DNA of 64,000 nt from Rhodococcus sp. Leaf278 (GCF_001426085.1 NZ_LMRR01000001.1:187539-251538), one strand, 5' to 3'. Shown: positions 45,298 through 55,441, counted from the stretch's first letter. A program made the numbers and translations. Notes: generated by a model from the sequence alone, not told the origin.

Positions 45298-46086
45298 ATG
45301 AGCGGCGACAGCATCGCATTCGACAACGTCTCGGTCACCTATGCGGGCGGCCATACCGCGCTCGACGGCGTGACGCTGGAGATTCCAGCGGGCCAGATGG
45401 TTGCCGTCGTCGGATTGTCGGGCGCAGGAAAGTCCACGCTGATTCGCACCGTCAACGGCCTCGTTCCGGTCACCTCCGGCACCGTGACGGTCGGTGATCG
45501 CGCCGTGAACAACCTCAGCAGCAAGGGGTTACGGGATCTGCGCGGCGACATCGGAATGATCTTTCAGGGCTTCAACCTCGCCAAGCGCACCAGCGTGTTG
45601 AACAACGTGATGATGGGACGACTGCACAGCTCGCCGATGTGGCGAACGCTGCTCGGTGCGTGGTCGGCGGAGGACACCGAGCTGGGAATGCAGGCCCTCG
45701 AACGTGTCGAGATCGTCGGCAAGGCCTACGAGAAGGCGTCGTCGCTCTCCGGTGGTCAGCAGCAGCGGGTCGCCATCGCGCGAGCATTGGCGCAAGGGCC
45801 GCGGGTGATCCTCGCGGACGAACCGGTGGCGTCGCTCGATCCGCCGACCTCGCACGTCGTCATGCGGGATCTGCAACGTATCAACGCAGATCTCGGCATC
45901 ACCGTCGTCGTCAATCTGCACTTCCTCGATCTGGCCCGGCGCTACGGCGACCGGCTGATCGGGCTGCGCGACGGGAAGGTCGTGTTCGACGGTCATGGCC
46001 GCGACGCCGACGAATCGGTGTTCGAGAGCATCTACGGTCGCTCGCTGACCGCCGAGGACGTTCTGGAAGCTAAGGCCGAACTGTGA
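45298..46086 (+). CDS. phnC: PhnC-like ABC transporter ATPase
   Basis: A 262-residue ATPase of the phosphonate importer type. Walker A GLSGAGKS is at 39-46, the Q-loop is IGMIFQGFNLAKR, the signature LSGGQQQRVAIARAL, and Walker B VILADEPVASLDP; RTSVLNNVMMGRL is a PhnC hallmark. It starts 5 bases after the binding protein and overlaps the first permease by 4 bases, so the operon is tightly coupled. Confidence 0.9.
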   Translation: MSGDSIAFDNVSVTYAGGHTALDGVTLEIPAGQMVAVVGLSGAGKSTLIRTVNGLVPVTSGTVTVGDRAVNNLSSKGLRDLRGDIGMIFQGFNLAKRTSVLNNVMMGRLHSSPMWRTLLGAWSAEDTELGMQALERVEIVGKAYEKASSLSGGQQQRVAIARALAQGPRVILADEPVASLDPPTSHVVMRDLQRINADLGITVVVNLHFLDLARRYGDRLIGLRDGKVVFDGHGRDADESVFESIYGRSLTAEDVLEAKAEL

Positions 46087-46877
46087 CGAGTCCGGTAGTG
46101 GAACGGCCGCGCAAACCGCGGAACGCTTGGAAAACCGTTGTTGTCCTTGCCATCATCGCCGCGATCACGATCTGGGCGGGCATCGGTGTCGGTGCCGACC
46201 TCGGTGACATCATCGACAATTGGGGCAATGCGACCGGCAAGCTGATCCAATTGGTGCAGCCCGACTACTGGTTTTTCCCCGAGACCGTCGATGCGATCCT
46301 CGAGACGCTGCAGATGGCCGTCATCGCGACGGCGATCGGAGCCGCGATCTCTTTCCCGCTCAGTTTTGCGGCCTCGCATGTCACCAACCCGAATCGACCG
46401 TTGCTGACGGCCGTGCGCGGAATCATGAATGTTGTACGCGCAGTGCCGGATCTGCTGTACGCGGCGGTGTTGGTCGCGGTGGTCGGCACCGGAGCTCTTT
46501 CGGGAATTCTGGCGCTGATCCTGTTCAACGTCGGCATCATCGTCAAGCTCGTCTCCGAGGCACTGGACTCCGTCGATCGTGGTCCGCAGGAAGCGGCCCT
46601 CGCTGCCGGCGGTACCTGGATCGCGGCCGATCGGAGTGCTGTTGCGCCGCAGATCTTTCCGGCGTTCGTCTCGCAGAGTCTCTACACGTTGGAGCTGAAC
46701 GTCCGCGCCTCGGCGGTCATCGGGCTCGTCGGTGCAGGAGGCCTCGGCATGCTCATCGACAACGTCCGCACCTTCTACAAGTATCACCAACTCAGCCTCA
46801 TCATCCTCGAGATTCTCGTCATCGTCCTGGCGCTGGAACTGATCTCGTCCTGGGCCCGTCGAAAGTTGGTCGGATGA
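46083..46877 (+). CDS. phnE: PhnE-like ABC permease, subunit 1
   Basis: A 264-residue permease of the PhnE family with about six helices and the EAA-type loop (EALDSVDRGPQEAALAAGGTW) that contacts the ATPase, followed by RASAVIGLVGAGGLG. It is paired with a second permease, so the importer is probably a heterodimer. GTG 46083 overlaps the phnC stop. Confidence 0.88.
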   Translation: MTSPVVERPRKPRNAWKTVVVLAIIAAITIWAGIGVGADLGDIIDNWGNATGKLIQLVQPDYWFFPETVDAILETLQMAVIATAIGAAISFPLSFAASHVTNPNRPLLTAVRGIMNVVRAVPDLLYAAVLVAVVGTGALSGILALILFNVGIIVKLVSEALDSVDRGPQEAALAAGGTWIAADRSAVAPQIFPAFVSQSLYTLELNVRASAVIGLVGAGGLGMLIDNVRTFYKYHQLSLIILEILVIVLALELISSWARRKLVG

Positions 46878-47710
46878 GCGTCATCGACCGCACCGCGCGC
46901 GTCACCCCGGCTCGGCCGCGGAAACCGCGCAACCCCCTGCGCACCGCGGTGTGGGTCGGCATCGTCGCACTGTTCGCACTGTCGTTGTACGGCATCGAGA
47001 TTCGCTGGGACAGGCTGCTGGAGCTACCGCAGAACCTGGTGCGCTACGCAGAGCTGATGTTCGTGCCGCCCGACGTCTCCGCGCTGGGCAAGGCCGTCTC
47101 GGCCACCATCGAATCGGTGCAGATGGCGTGGTTCGGAACGGTGCTCGGCATCATCGTGTCGTTTCCGCTCAGCTTCCTCGCGGCCGCGAACATCGGGCCG
47201 CTCTGGCTGCGGTGGCCGCTGCGTGTGGTGTTCGCCGTCATCAGGGCGGTGCCCGAGGTCGTCATCGCAATTCTCATCCTGTCGGTCACCGGGCTCACCG
47301 CGTTCACCGGAGCGCTCGCCATCGCCATCGGCTCGGTGGGCACCCTCGGCAAATGGGGATACGAGGCCATCGAAGGTGCCGAGAAGGGGCCGATCGAAGC
47401 GGCCCGGGCCGCCGGAGGTTCGACGGCGCAGATCGTGCGGTGGGGACTGTGGACCGACGTCGCCCCCGAGGTGTTCGCGTTCTGGCTCTATCGATTCGAG
47501 ATCAACGTTCGGGCGTCGGCCATCCTGGGTCTGATCGGTGCAGGCGGAATCGGCAGCATGCTGGTCGACAACGTGCAGTACCGGCAGTGGGGTGCCGTGG
47601 GCATGCTGCTGATCGTCGTCGTGGTCATCACCGTGATCATCGATCAGATCTCCGGGCGGGTGCGTCGCCGCATCATCGACGGACACTGGGGCCGGCAGAG
47701 AAAAGTATGA
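46874..47710 (+). CDS. phnE: PhnE-like ABC permease, subunit 2
   Basis: A 278-residue permease homologous to the preceding one: EAIEGAEKGPIEAARAAGGS forms the coupling loop and RASAILGLIGAGGIGSMLV the conserved C-terminal block. The ATG at 46874 overlaps the first permease stop; a longer in-frame reading upstream is a shadow of subunit 1. It ends 7 bases before the RpiR-type gene. Confidence 0.88.
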   Translation: MSVIDRTARVTPARPRKPRNPLRTAVWVGIVALFALSLYGIEIRWDRLLELPQNLVRYAELMFVPPDVSALGKAVSATIESVQMAWFGTVLGIIVSFPLSFLAAANIGPLWLRWPLRVVFAVIRAVPEVVIAILILSVTGLTAFTGALAIAIGSVGTLGKWGYEAIEGAEKGPIEAARAAGGSTAQIVRWGLWTDVAPEVFAFWLYRFEINVRASAILGLIGAGGIGSMLVDNVQYRQWGAVGMLLIVVVVITVIIDQISGRVRRRIIDGHWGRQRKV

Positions 47711-47717
47711 GCAAGAT

Positions 47718-48575
47718 ATGAGCATGGATCTCGCGCCGGGTGGAGTCGTCCCGCACATCAGATCGATCATTCCCTCGTTGCTGCCGGCCGAGCGAGCCGT
47801 CGCCGAAGTCTTTCTCGAACGTCCCGCCGACATCGTCGAGATGTCCTCGCAGCAGGTGGCCGATGCAGCAGGCGCATCGCGGGCGTCGGTGGTGCGCACC
47901 TGCCAGAGTCTCGGCTTCGGCGGGTATCAGCAACTCCGGGTGCTGCTCGCGCGCGACGCGGCGCGCGCCCTGCCCACCCAGGAACGTTCGGCAGACGGCC
48001 CGTTCGCGATCGTCACCGAGACCTTCGCCCACGTCGGAGAGTCCATCGCGGCGATGACGGCTCTACTCACCACCGAGGACGTCACGCGCGCCGTGTCCAC
48101 CCTCGCCGGTGCCGAGTCGATCGTGGTCATCGGAAACGGGCTCTCGGCTGCGCTGGCCGCCGATACCGATTCCCGGATGCGGTCGCTGGGTCTGCGCTCG
48201 CACGCACCCACCGACTCCATTGCCCAACAGGTTGCCGTTCGGCTTCTCACCGACCGTGACGTCGCCCTGATCATCAGTGGATCGGGCGCGACGAGCGCGT
48301 CGACCAAGGCCGCGCAGGCCGCTCGGGAGCGCGGGGCCACCGTGGTGTCGGTGACGTCGTTCGCTCGCTCGACTCTCGCGGCCGCGTCGGACATAGCCCT
48401 GGTGGTGGGCATGCGAGATCTCAGTTTCCAGCGTGAACTCGCCGTCACCAGCCGGATTCCGCACGTGATCCTGCTCGAGGGACTGATGGCGGCGCTGACC
48501 GACGCATTGGGGGACAGGGCGTCGGCGGCGATGGCCGCGACCCTCGAAGTCATTTCCGGCAACCTGGGTGAGTGA
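47718..48575 (+). CDS. RpiR/MurR-type regulator with SIS domain
   Basis: A 285-residue regulator. The N-terminal HTH_6 domain (about 15-75) contains SSQQVADAAGASRASVVRTC, and a C-terminal SIS domain (about 118-255) contains SIVVIGNGLSAALAAD and LIISGSGATSASTKAAQAA. SIS domains of this family bind phosphosugars, so the importer may be controlled by a phosphorylated sugar or alditol. It is the last gene of the HAD-PhnDCEE operon. The ATG at 47718 or 47724 may be used. Confidence 0.85.
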   Translation: MSMDLAPGGVVPHIRSIIPSLLPAERAVAEVFLERPADIVEMSSQQVADAAGASRASVVRTCQSLGFGGYQQLRVLLARDAARALPTQERSADGPFAIVTETFAHVGESIAAMTALLTTEDVTRAVSTLAGAESIVVIGNGLSAALAADTDSRMRSLGLRSHAPTDSIAQQVAVRLLTDRDVALIISGSGATSASTKAAQAARERGATVVSVTSFARSTLAAASDIALVVGMRDLSFQRELAVTSRIPHVILLEGLMAALTDALGDRASAAMAATLEVISGNLGE

Positions 48576-48701
48576 AGCGTCACCTGTGGTCGGTGACACC
48601 GTCGCACCTGTGTGCACGCTAGGTTCACTACGGTAGAAGGCGAGCAGTGGCGCAATTGCTGCTCCCGCCGGCATGTCGACGACAGGACAGGGACCAACAT
48701 C

Positions 48702-49721
48702 GTGAGTACAGACGACGCTGCCGTAGCAACGGTCGTTGCCGGAGTCGACCTGGGTGACCCGGAGCTCGCGCGATCCGTCGCCGACGGCCTCGCACGCGTC
48801 GAAGAGCTGATGATCAGCGAACTCTCCGATGGAGAAGAGTTCCTGACCGAGGCCGCGCTGCACCTGGCCAAGGCCGGCGGAAAACGCTTCCGGCCCCTGT
48901 TCACGGTGCTCACCGGCCAGCTCGGGCCGTCGCCGACCGATCCTGCGATCGTCACCGCCGCCACGGTCGTCGAACTGGTTCATCTCGCCACGCTCTATCA
49001 CGACGACGTCATGGACGAGGCGTCGATGCGCCGAGGTGCGGAGAGCGCGAACTCACGCTGGGGCAACAGTGTGGCGATTCTCGCGGGCGACTACCTGTTC
49101 GCGCACGCGTCGAGGCTGGTGTCCACCCTCGGTCCCGACGCCGTTCGGATCATCGCCGAGACGTTCGCCGAGCTGGTCACCGGTCAGATGCGCGAGACGA
49201 TCGGAGCCAAGGGCACCGAGGATCCCGTCGCGCACTACCTGAAGGTCGTGTGGGAGAAGACCGGATCGCTCATCGCCTCGTGTGGACGCTTCGGTGGAAC
49301 GTTCAGTGGGGGCGACGCCGAGCACGTGGGACGCCTCGAGCGCCTCGGTGACGCCGTCGGCACCGCGTTCCAGATCTCCGACGACATCATCGACATCTCC
49401 TCGGCCACCGAGCAGTCCGGCAAGACCCCCGGCACCGACCTTCGTGAGGGTGTACACACTCTGCCGGTGCTGTTCGCGCTCCGCGAAGAAGGTGCCGACG
49501 GCGATCGGCTGCGCGAGATCCTGGCCGGCCCGGTCACCGAGGACGCGCTCGTCACCGAGGCCCTCGAGCTGTTGAAGCGCTCGCCGGGAATGGTCTCGGC
49601 CAAGAAGACGCTCGGCGAATTCGCAGCTCGGGCTCATGCAGAGCTCGCGCAGCTGCCGCAGGGACCGGCCAACGATGCGCTCGGACGGTTGGTGAACTAC
49701 ACCGTCGAACGCGTCGGCTAG
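48702..49721 (+). CDS. grcC1: Polyprenyl diphosphate synthase (menaquinone side chain)
   Basis: A 339-residue trans-prenyltransferase that makes the long polyprenyl diphosphate used by MenA. The first Asp-rich motif DDVMD is at 101-105 ([13 protein letters not shown]), and the second DDIID at 227-231. It corresponds to M. tuberculosis GrcC1 by place beside menJ and htpX. GTG 48702 gives a short head before the catalytic domain; an upstream reading from 48612 lacks a ribosome site. Chain length cannot be told. Confidence 0.9.
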   Translation: MSTDDAAVATVVAGVDLGDPELARSVADGLARVEELMISELSDGEEFLTEAALHLAKAGGKRFRPLFTVLTGQLGPSPTDPAIVTAATVVELVHLATLYHDDVMDEASMRRGAESANSRWGNSVAILAGDYLFAHASRLVSTLGPDAVRIIAETFAELVTGQMRETIGAKGTEDPVAHYLKVVWEKTGSLIASCGRFGGTFSGGDAEHVGRLERLGDAVGTAFQISDDIIDISSATEQSGKTPGTDLREGVHTLPVLFALREEGADGDRLREILAGPVTEDALVTEALELLKRSPGMVSAKKTLGEFAARAHAELAQLPQGPANDALGRLVNYTVERVG

Positions 49722-49804
49722 CGACCCTCCAGGCGGGAACTGCAGGTCCTGGTGTTTTCGTTGAATCGGGTAGGAACACCCGGTACGAGGAGGCACCAGT
49801 AACA

Positions 49805-50674
49805 GTGAACAGTTACGCGAACGGCGCGAAGACTTTCGGCCTGCTGGTCGGGATGTCCGCACTCATCGTTTTCATCGGCTCGTTGTTCGGCAATTCGATG
49901 ATTCTGATCGGGTCCGTCGTCCTGGCCGTGGGCGTGAACGGCTACGCGTATTTCAACAGCGCGAAGATGGCCTTGCGGTCGATGCATGCGGTGCCGGTGA
50001 CCGAGCTCGAGCAGCCGGCGATGTATCGCATCGTGCGCGAGTTGGCTACGGCCGCTCATCAGCCGATGCCCGCGCTGTACGTGAGCCCCACCAACAATCC
50101 CAACGCTTTCGCCACCGGGCGAAACCCACGCAACGCAGCCGTGTGCTGCACCGAGGGCATTCTGCGAATTCTCGACGAGCGGGAACTGCGCGCGGTGCTC
50201 GGCCACGAGCTGTCGCACGTCTACAACCGCGACATCCTGATCTCGTCGGTTGCGGGTGCGATGGCGTCGGTCATCTCGGGTCTGGCAAACCTGGCGTTCT
50301 TCGCCAATGTCTTCGGCGGCCGCGGCAACGGGGGACCGAACCCGCTCGCGCTGCTGCTGGTGTCGATGCTGGGACCCATTGCGGCCAGCCTGGTTCGCCT
50401 CGCGGTCTCCCGCTCGCGTGAGTACCAAGCCGACCAGTCCGGGGCCGAGCTGACCGGCGATCCGTTGGCGCTGGCGTCGGCGCTCCGCAAGCTCGAGCAG
50501 GGAGTGCAGCTGGCACCGCTGCCACCGGAGCCGCGGCTGGCCGCAGAGTCACATCTGATGATCGCCAATCCGTTCCGGCTCGGCGACAAGGCGGGTGCGC
50601 TCTTCGCCACCCACCCGCCGATGGCCGACCGAATCGAGCGACTCGAACGGATGGCCGGCCATCGGCCGTATTGA
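49805..50674 (+). CDS. htpX: HtpX family membrane zinc metalloprotease
   Basis: HtpX degrades misfolded membrane proteins. The 289-residue protein has two N-terminal helices (about 9-30 and 33-50), the zinc site HELSH at 134-138 with VYNRD after it, two more helices, and the third ligand in [16 protein letters not shown] 49805 follows GAGGCACC. It is the neighbour of the polyprenyl synthase, as in M. tuberculosis. It ends at an intergenic palindromic repeat. Confidence 0.95.
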   Translation: MNSYANGAKTFGLLVGMSALIVFIGSLFGNSMILIGSVVLAVGVNGYAYFNSAKMALRSMHAVPVTELEQPAMYRIVRELATAAHQPMPALYVSPTNNPNAFATGRNPRNAAVCCTEGILRILDERELRAVLGHELSHVYNRDILISSVAGAMASVISGLANLAFFANVFGGRGNGGPNPLALLLVSMLGPIAASLVRLAVSRSREYQADQSGAELTGDPLALASALRKLEQGVQLAPLPPEPRLAAESHLMIANPFRLGDKAGALFATHPPMADRIERLERMAGHRPY

Positions 50675-50738
50675 GCGGCTGCGCCGCACGTGAACGAAAC
50701 TTCGACCCCTGCTACGAAGTTGTACTCACGTGCGGCGC
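50674..50738. repeat. Hairpin, intergenic palindromic repeat copy 2
   Basis: Perfect 13-base outer arms (50681-50693 and 50726-50738) with a partly paired inner stem and a 10-base loop. The lead GAGCGGCTGCGCCGCACGTGA and the right side CTGCTACGAAG match copy 1 at 33095-33154. It again lies between convergent genes (htpX and the YajQ family gene). Confidence 0.75.
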
Positions 50739-50778
50739 AGGAGTGGAGCCTGCGGAACGACCCAGGTGAGGAGCCGCT

Positions 50779-51279
50779 CTACCGGTAGTTGACGAACTGC
50801 AGTGCGATTCCGAAGTCCTCGCTCTTGAGCAACTGCTGGATGGCCTGGAGGTCGTCGCGCTTCTTGCTGCTCACGCGCAGCTCGTCGCCCTGGATCTGCG
50901 CTTTGACGCCCTTGGGGCCGTCGTCGCGGATCTTCTTCGAGATCTTCTTGGCGTTCTCGGTGCTGATGCCCTGGACGAGCTTGCCGGTGACCTTGTAGAC
51001 CTTGCCCGACGCGGCAGGATCGTTGGTCTCGAACGCCTTGAGTGAGACGTCGCGGCGGATCAGCTTTTCCTTGAACACGTCCAGGGCCGCTTTGACCTTC
51101 TCCTCGGATTCGGACGTGATGACGATGGTCTCCGCCTCGCCGCTACCGGACCATTCGATGCTGGTGTCGGATCCGCGGAAGTCGAAGCGGGTCGCCAGCT
51201 CCTTCGCGGCCTGTCCCAGAGCGTTGTCCACTTCCTGGCGGTCGACTTTGCTCACTACGTCGAAGGACGAATCAGCCAC
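50779..51279 (-). CDS. YajQ family (DUF520) nucleotide-binding protein
   Basis: A 166-residue YajQ-family protein: [20 protein letters not shown] at the start, [13 protein letters not shown] near 31-43, and [20 protein letters not shown] at the end. Members bind nucleotides, and one Xanthomonas member binds c-di-GMP; two c-di-GMP enzymes lie elsewhere in this window. The counterpart is Rv0566c. The GTG at 51279 is used. Confidence 0.9.
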   Translation of the reverse strand: MADSSFDVVSKVDRQEVDNALGQAAKELATRFDFRGSDTSIEWSGSGEAETIVITSESEEKVKAALDVFKEKLIRRDVSLKAFETNDPAASGKVYKVTGKLVQGISTENAKKISKKIRDDGPKGVKAQIQGDELRVSSKKRDDLQAIQQLLKSEDFGIALQFVNYR

Positions 51280-51455
51280 TTCTCACACTCTCCAGTCGAA
51301 TCGAAATATTTGATGTGGCGATGGTGTCGGACCACATCCTGCAGGGACTTTATCGGCCCGCTACCGACCGTATCCACCCGGTTTGCGTTCCGGGGGGACG
51401 TTCGTTGTATTCTTCTCACCGCGCCGAAGAGCAGTACGAGCTTCGATCGCAGCAC

Positions 51456-51538
51456 GGCAGATTGCCCGAGCGGCCAATGGGAGCGGACTGTAAATCCGTC
51501 GGCTTATGCCTACGTAGGTTCGAATCCTACATCTGCCA
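51456..51538 (+). tRNA. tRNA-Tyr (anticodon GTA)
   Basis: The acceptor stem GGCAGAT pairs with ATCTGCC (51531-51537), with discriminator A. The anticodon GTA is at 51490-51492 in the loop CTGTAAA. A long variable arm makes it a class II tRNA, as expected for Tyr. The T arm reads GTAGGTTCGAATCCTAC. CCA is not encoded. Confidence 0.95.
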
Positions 51539-51542
51539 CACC

Positions 51543-51580
51543 TGGAACCCCGGCGAGTGTTTCTCTCGCTGGGGTTTCCA
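51543..51580 (+). terminator. Hairpin terminator after tRNA-Tyr
   Basis: A left arm (51543-51557) and right arm (51565-51580) pair with one bulge and one wobble around a 7-base loop. It lies 5 bases after the tRNA body. Confidence 0.65.
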
Positions 51581-51686
51581 TGTGAAGAGGACATGCATGG
51601 GCCGCTGACCACGTAATTTGGTACTGGGCGCTCGGAATGTGTAACCTCTTGGAGGCTTCAGCGCACGGCATGCGAGTGCTGATCCC

Positions 51687-51759
51687 GCCCCCTTAGCTCA
51701 GTCGGTAGAGCGTTTCCATGGTAAGGAAAAGGTCAACGGTTCGATTCCGTTAGGGGGCT
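51687..51759 (+). tRNA. tRNA-Thr (anticodon GGT)
   Basis: The acceptor GCCCCCT pairs with AGGGGGC (51752-51758), with discriminator T. The anticodon GGT is at 51720-51722 inside the stem TTTCC/GGAAA. The D arm is TAGCTCAGTCGGTAGAGC and the T arm CGGTTCGATTCCG. CCA is not encoded. Confidence 0.95.
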
Positions 51760-51821
51760 CGCTGGATTGGATTGCTCGACGTCGAGTTCCTCACGTGGGA
51801 TGGTAGACGATGAGCACCTGA

Positions 51822-51894
51822 GGCGGTGTAGCTCAGTTGGTAGAGCAAACGACTCATAATCGTTGCGTCGCCGGTTCAAGTCCGGTCACCGCTA
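51822..51894 (+). tRNA. tRNA-Met (anticodon CAT, elongator)
   Basis: The acceptor GGCGGTG pairs with CACCGCT (51887-51893), including one G-T pair. The anticodon CAT is at 51855-51857 in the loop CTCATAA, with the stem AACGA/TCGTT. The fully paired acceptor end and lack of the three-GC anticodon stem mark it as elongator Met. It lies 81 bases before rpmG. Confidence 0.93.
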
Positions 51895-51975
51895 CACAGT
51901 AGGCAAGCACGACCAGTAGCACCCATGAACAGTCCTGATTGACCCAGATCAGATTTACCCGAAAGTAGGCGTCCA

Positions 51976-52143
51976 GTGGCCTCCTCCACCGATGTGCGGC
52001 CCAAGATCACCTTGGCCTGCGAGGTTTGCAAGCACCGCAACTACATCACCAAGAAGAACCGTCGGAACGACCCCGACCGCATCGAGCTGAAGAAGTTCTG
52101 CTCCAACTGCGGAACGCACCGGGCTCACCGCGAATCTCGCTAG
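51976..52143 (+). CDS. rpmG: 50S ribosomal protein L33
   Basis: A 55-residue protein starting with GTG ([19 protein letters not shown]). The zinc-ribbon cysteines are C15, C18, C42 and C45, so this is the zinc-binding C+ form; mycobacteria also carry a zinc-free paralogue under zinc starvation. It lies between tRNA-Met and hadA, as RpmG2 does in M. tuberculosis. Confidence 0.95.
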   Translation: MASSTDVRPKITLACEVCKHRNYITKKNRRNDPDRIELKKFCSNCGTHRAHRESR

Positions 52144-52250
52144 ATTGCACGGCTCGCTGGTTCGCAGTTCCGATCTCTAGTCGGCGCCCGGCGTTAGGTC
52201 ACATTTTCTCCCCCTAACGGCTCTTGCGTCCAGGGTAGAAAAGGTTTTCC

Positions 52251-52793
52251 GTGTCACAAGCTCCACACGATGTCCCGACCATGGATGCATCCGCACACGC
52301 GGCGTCCATGGTCGGTTCTCATTTCCGCGTCGACGACTTCTACGAGGTCGGCCGCGAGAAGGTTCGTGAATACGCGCGTGCCGTCCAGGATTTTCATCCC
52401 GCGCATCACGACGAGGACGCAGCGAAGGGCCTCGGTTACGACGGTCTTCTCGCGCCCTTGACCTTTATTTCCCTGCTCGGGATCAGTGCGCAGACCCGGA
52501 TGCTGCAAGAGGTCATCACCGGTTACGATCCGAGCCAGATTCTGCAGACCGACCAACGACTGGAATTCCATCGCCCGATTCAGGTCGGCGATCGAATCTT
52601 CTGCGACGTGTACCTCGAGTCCTTCCGGCAGATGAGCGGCAGCGACATCATGACCACGAAGAACATCATCACCGACCAGAACGGTGATCTCGTACAGACC
52701 ACGTGGACGACCATCGTGGCGCGGACCGGCGGGGAGATCGACGAGAACATCGCCCATGCGGTCAAGGAAGTGATCAGGCATGGCGCTTCGTAG
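52251..52793 (+). CDS. hadA: (3R)-hydroxyacyl-ACP dehydratase subunit HadA
   Basis: The 180-residue HadA is the non-catalytic partner of HadB in the FAS-II elongation cycle for mycolic acids. It is a double-hotdog-type protein with VREYARAVQDFHPAHHDEDA and LLAPLTFISLLG. GTG 52251 gives MSQAPHDVPTMDASAHAASM. It overlaps hadB by 14 bases, so they are translated as a pair. Its presence supports a mycolate-forming organism. Confidence 0.92.
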   Translation: MSQAPHDVPTMDASAHAASMVGSHFRVDDFYEVGREKVREYARAVQDFHPAHHDEDAAKGLGYDGLLAPLTFISLLGISAQTRMLQEVITGYDPSQILQTDQRLEFHRPIQVGDRIFCDVYLESFRQMSGSDIMTTKNIITDQNGDLVQTTWTTIVARTGGEIDENIAHAVKEVIRHGAS

Positions 52794-53205
52794 TTTCGAC
52801 GACGTGTCCGTCGGCGAGGAGCTGCCCGAGCGAGTCGTGTCCTTGACCCGCGGCGACCTGGTGAACTACGCCGGTGTGTCCGGCGATCCCAACCCGATCC
52901 ACTGGAGTGACGAAGTTGTCGCGCTGGCCGGATTGGACAACGTGATCGCGCACGGAATGCTGACGATGGGCCTCGGTGCCGGCTTCGTCACGTCATGGCT
53001 CGGCGATCCGGGTGCGGTCACCGAGTACAACGTGCGCTTCACCAGCTCGGTGTTCGTCCCGGCGGATTCGGCGGCGCAGGTCGAGTTCACCGGCAAGATC
53101 AAGACGATGGACGCCGAGGAGCGAACTGCCGTGATTGCCATCGTGGCGAAGTTCGAGGGCAAGAAGATTTTCGGGCGAGCTACCGCAACGGTACGTTTGG
53201 CCTGA
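52780..53205 (+). CDS. hadB: (3R)-hydroxyacyl-ACP dehydratase subunit HadB
   Basis: The 141-residue catalytic subunit of the HadAB dehydratase. The hydratase motif YAGVSGDPNPIHWSDE carries the catalytic D36 and H41, at the same positions I recall for M. tuberculosis HadB. It overlaps hadA. No hadC follows: the next features are tRNA-Trp and secE. Confidence 0.94.
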   Translation: MALRSFDDVSVGEELPERVVSLTRGDLVNYAGVSGDPNPIHWSDEVVALAGLDNVIAHGMLTMGLGAGFVTSWLGDPGAVTEYNVRFTSSVFVPADSAAQVEFTGKIKTMDAEERTAVIAIVAKFEGKKIFGRATATVRLA

Positions 53206-53394
53206 GCATGTCGATCCGGCAGAAGTAGTTCGTGGCCGGGACGACGGGATTTATCTGTTCCGAAGAGTGTGCAGTACACTGAGATTTCTGGGGTAATCCG
53301 GCGCTCTGCGCTGCCCGCGTCCTCTTTCCGAGGTGACGTGGGCTCGAGCGTGTGAGTCGGATCGACACCAGAGCGGCCGAGAAGTTTCGGCCGA

Positions 53395-53467
<73 letters not shown>

Positions 53468-53497
53468 CCCAAGGTGTCAGCAACTGAGAGGAACGAC

Positions 53498-53968
53498 GTG
53501 AGCGAGGAGCGCGGTAAGCGCGACGGTCGATCGGGGGAGTTCGAGGACTCTTCGGCCCCAGACGACGTCGTACCTGGCTCCGAGGGCCGTCTCTCCGATG
53601 CTGATACGTCTGCCGGTGGATCTTCTGCGGAGGCTGTCGTACCCACCGGTAAGCGATCGTCGAGCAGGGCACGCAGCACCGGTGCTTCCTCGGTGTCGAT
53701 GACGAAGACTGCGACCGCGTCCACGAAAGCCACGTCCGGCAAGGGACGTTCGGGCAAGGCCAAAGCAGACAAGCGGCCCAACGTTTTTCTGCGGCTGCTG
53801 CAGTTCTTCCGCGAGGTTGTTGCCGAACTGCGCAAGGTCATCTGGCCGAACAAGAAGCAGATGGTCACCTACACCACCGTCGTGCTCGTCTTCCTGACGT
53901 TCATGGTCGCGTACATCAGCGGTCTCGACGTGTTGTTCATCAAGGGCGTCGGCTGGCTGTTCGGCTGA
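53498..53968 (+). CDS. secE: Preprotein translocase subunit SecE
   Basis: A 156-residue SecE. The first 100 residues are a Ser/Thr/Lys-rich disordered head, longer than in most bacteria but seen in mycolata. The core VVAELRKVIWPNKKQMVTYT leads into the single membrane helix (about 126-147). GTG 53498 has GAGAGG upstream; an in-frame ATG at 53441 lies in the tRNA. nusG follows. Confidence 0.93.
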   Translation: MSEERGKRDGRSGEFEDSSAPDDVVPGSEGRLSDADTSAGGSSAEAVVPTGKRSSSRARSTGASSVSMTKTATASTKATSGKGRSGKAKADKRPNVFLRLLQFFREVVAELRKVIWPNKKQMVTYTTVVLVFLTFMVAYISGLDVLFIKGVGWLFG

Positions 53969-54013
53969 CCGAGACGGCCGACTTTTCGACGATCGAACCG
54001 AGCAGGAAACTAG

Positions 54014-54853
<840 letters not shown>

Positions 54854-54917
54854 AAGCCGCGCGCACAGACTTGCAGTAGCAACCGCAAGAAACCCGAGCG
54901 AATACAAGGAAAAAGAA

Positions 54918-55352
54918 ATGCCCCCGAAGAAGAAGAAGCTAGCCGGGATCATCAAGCTTCAGATCCAGGCCGGTGCCGCCAACCCGGCACCGCCCGTCGG
55001 CCCCGCATTGGGCCAGCACGGCGTCAACATCATGGAGTTCTGCAAGGCGTACAACGCCGCGACCGAGTCGCAGCGCGGCAACGTCGTGCCGGTCGAGATC
55101 TCGGTCTACGAAGACCGCACGTTCGACTTCAAGCTCAAGACTCCTCCCGCTGCCAAGCTGCTGCTCAAGGCTGCAGGCGTGGCAAAGGGCTCCGGCGAGC
55201 CGCACAAGACCAAGGTCGCCAAGGTGACCATGGATCAGGTGCGCGAGATCGCCAAGACCAAGCAGGAAGACCTCAACGCCAACGACATCGATCAGGCCGC
55301 GAAGATCATCGCCGGCACTGCTCGCTCGATGGGCATCACGGTCGAAGGCTGA
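54918..55352 (+). CDS. rplK: 50S ribosomal protein L11
   Basis: A 144-residue L11, which with 23S rRNA forms the GTPase-associated centre. The N-terminal domain has [19 protein letters not shown] and [12 protein letters not shown]; the C-terminal RNA-binding domain has [12 protein letters not shown]. The ATG at 54918 follows AAGGAAAA. It is followed by rplA across 89 bases. Confidence 0.97.
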
Positions 55353-55441
55353 TTACCAGCTCTCTGCAGTAACCGAAGTACACGTGGGAGAGCCGGCCAG
55401 GCTCGTCAACCACACTGAACTCGAACGAAGGACAGCAAGAC

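Noticed and set aside
48579..48597. Terminator after the RpiR-type gene (GTCACC with GGTGAC)
   Set aside because: Only six paired bases around a seven-base loop; too weak to call.
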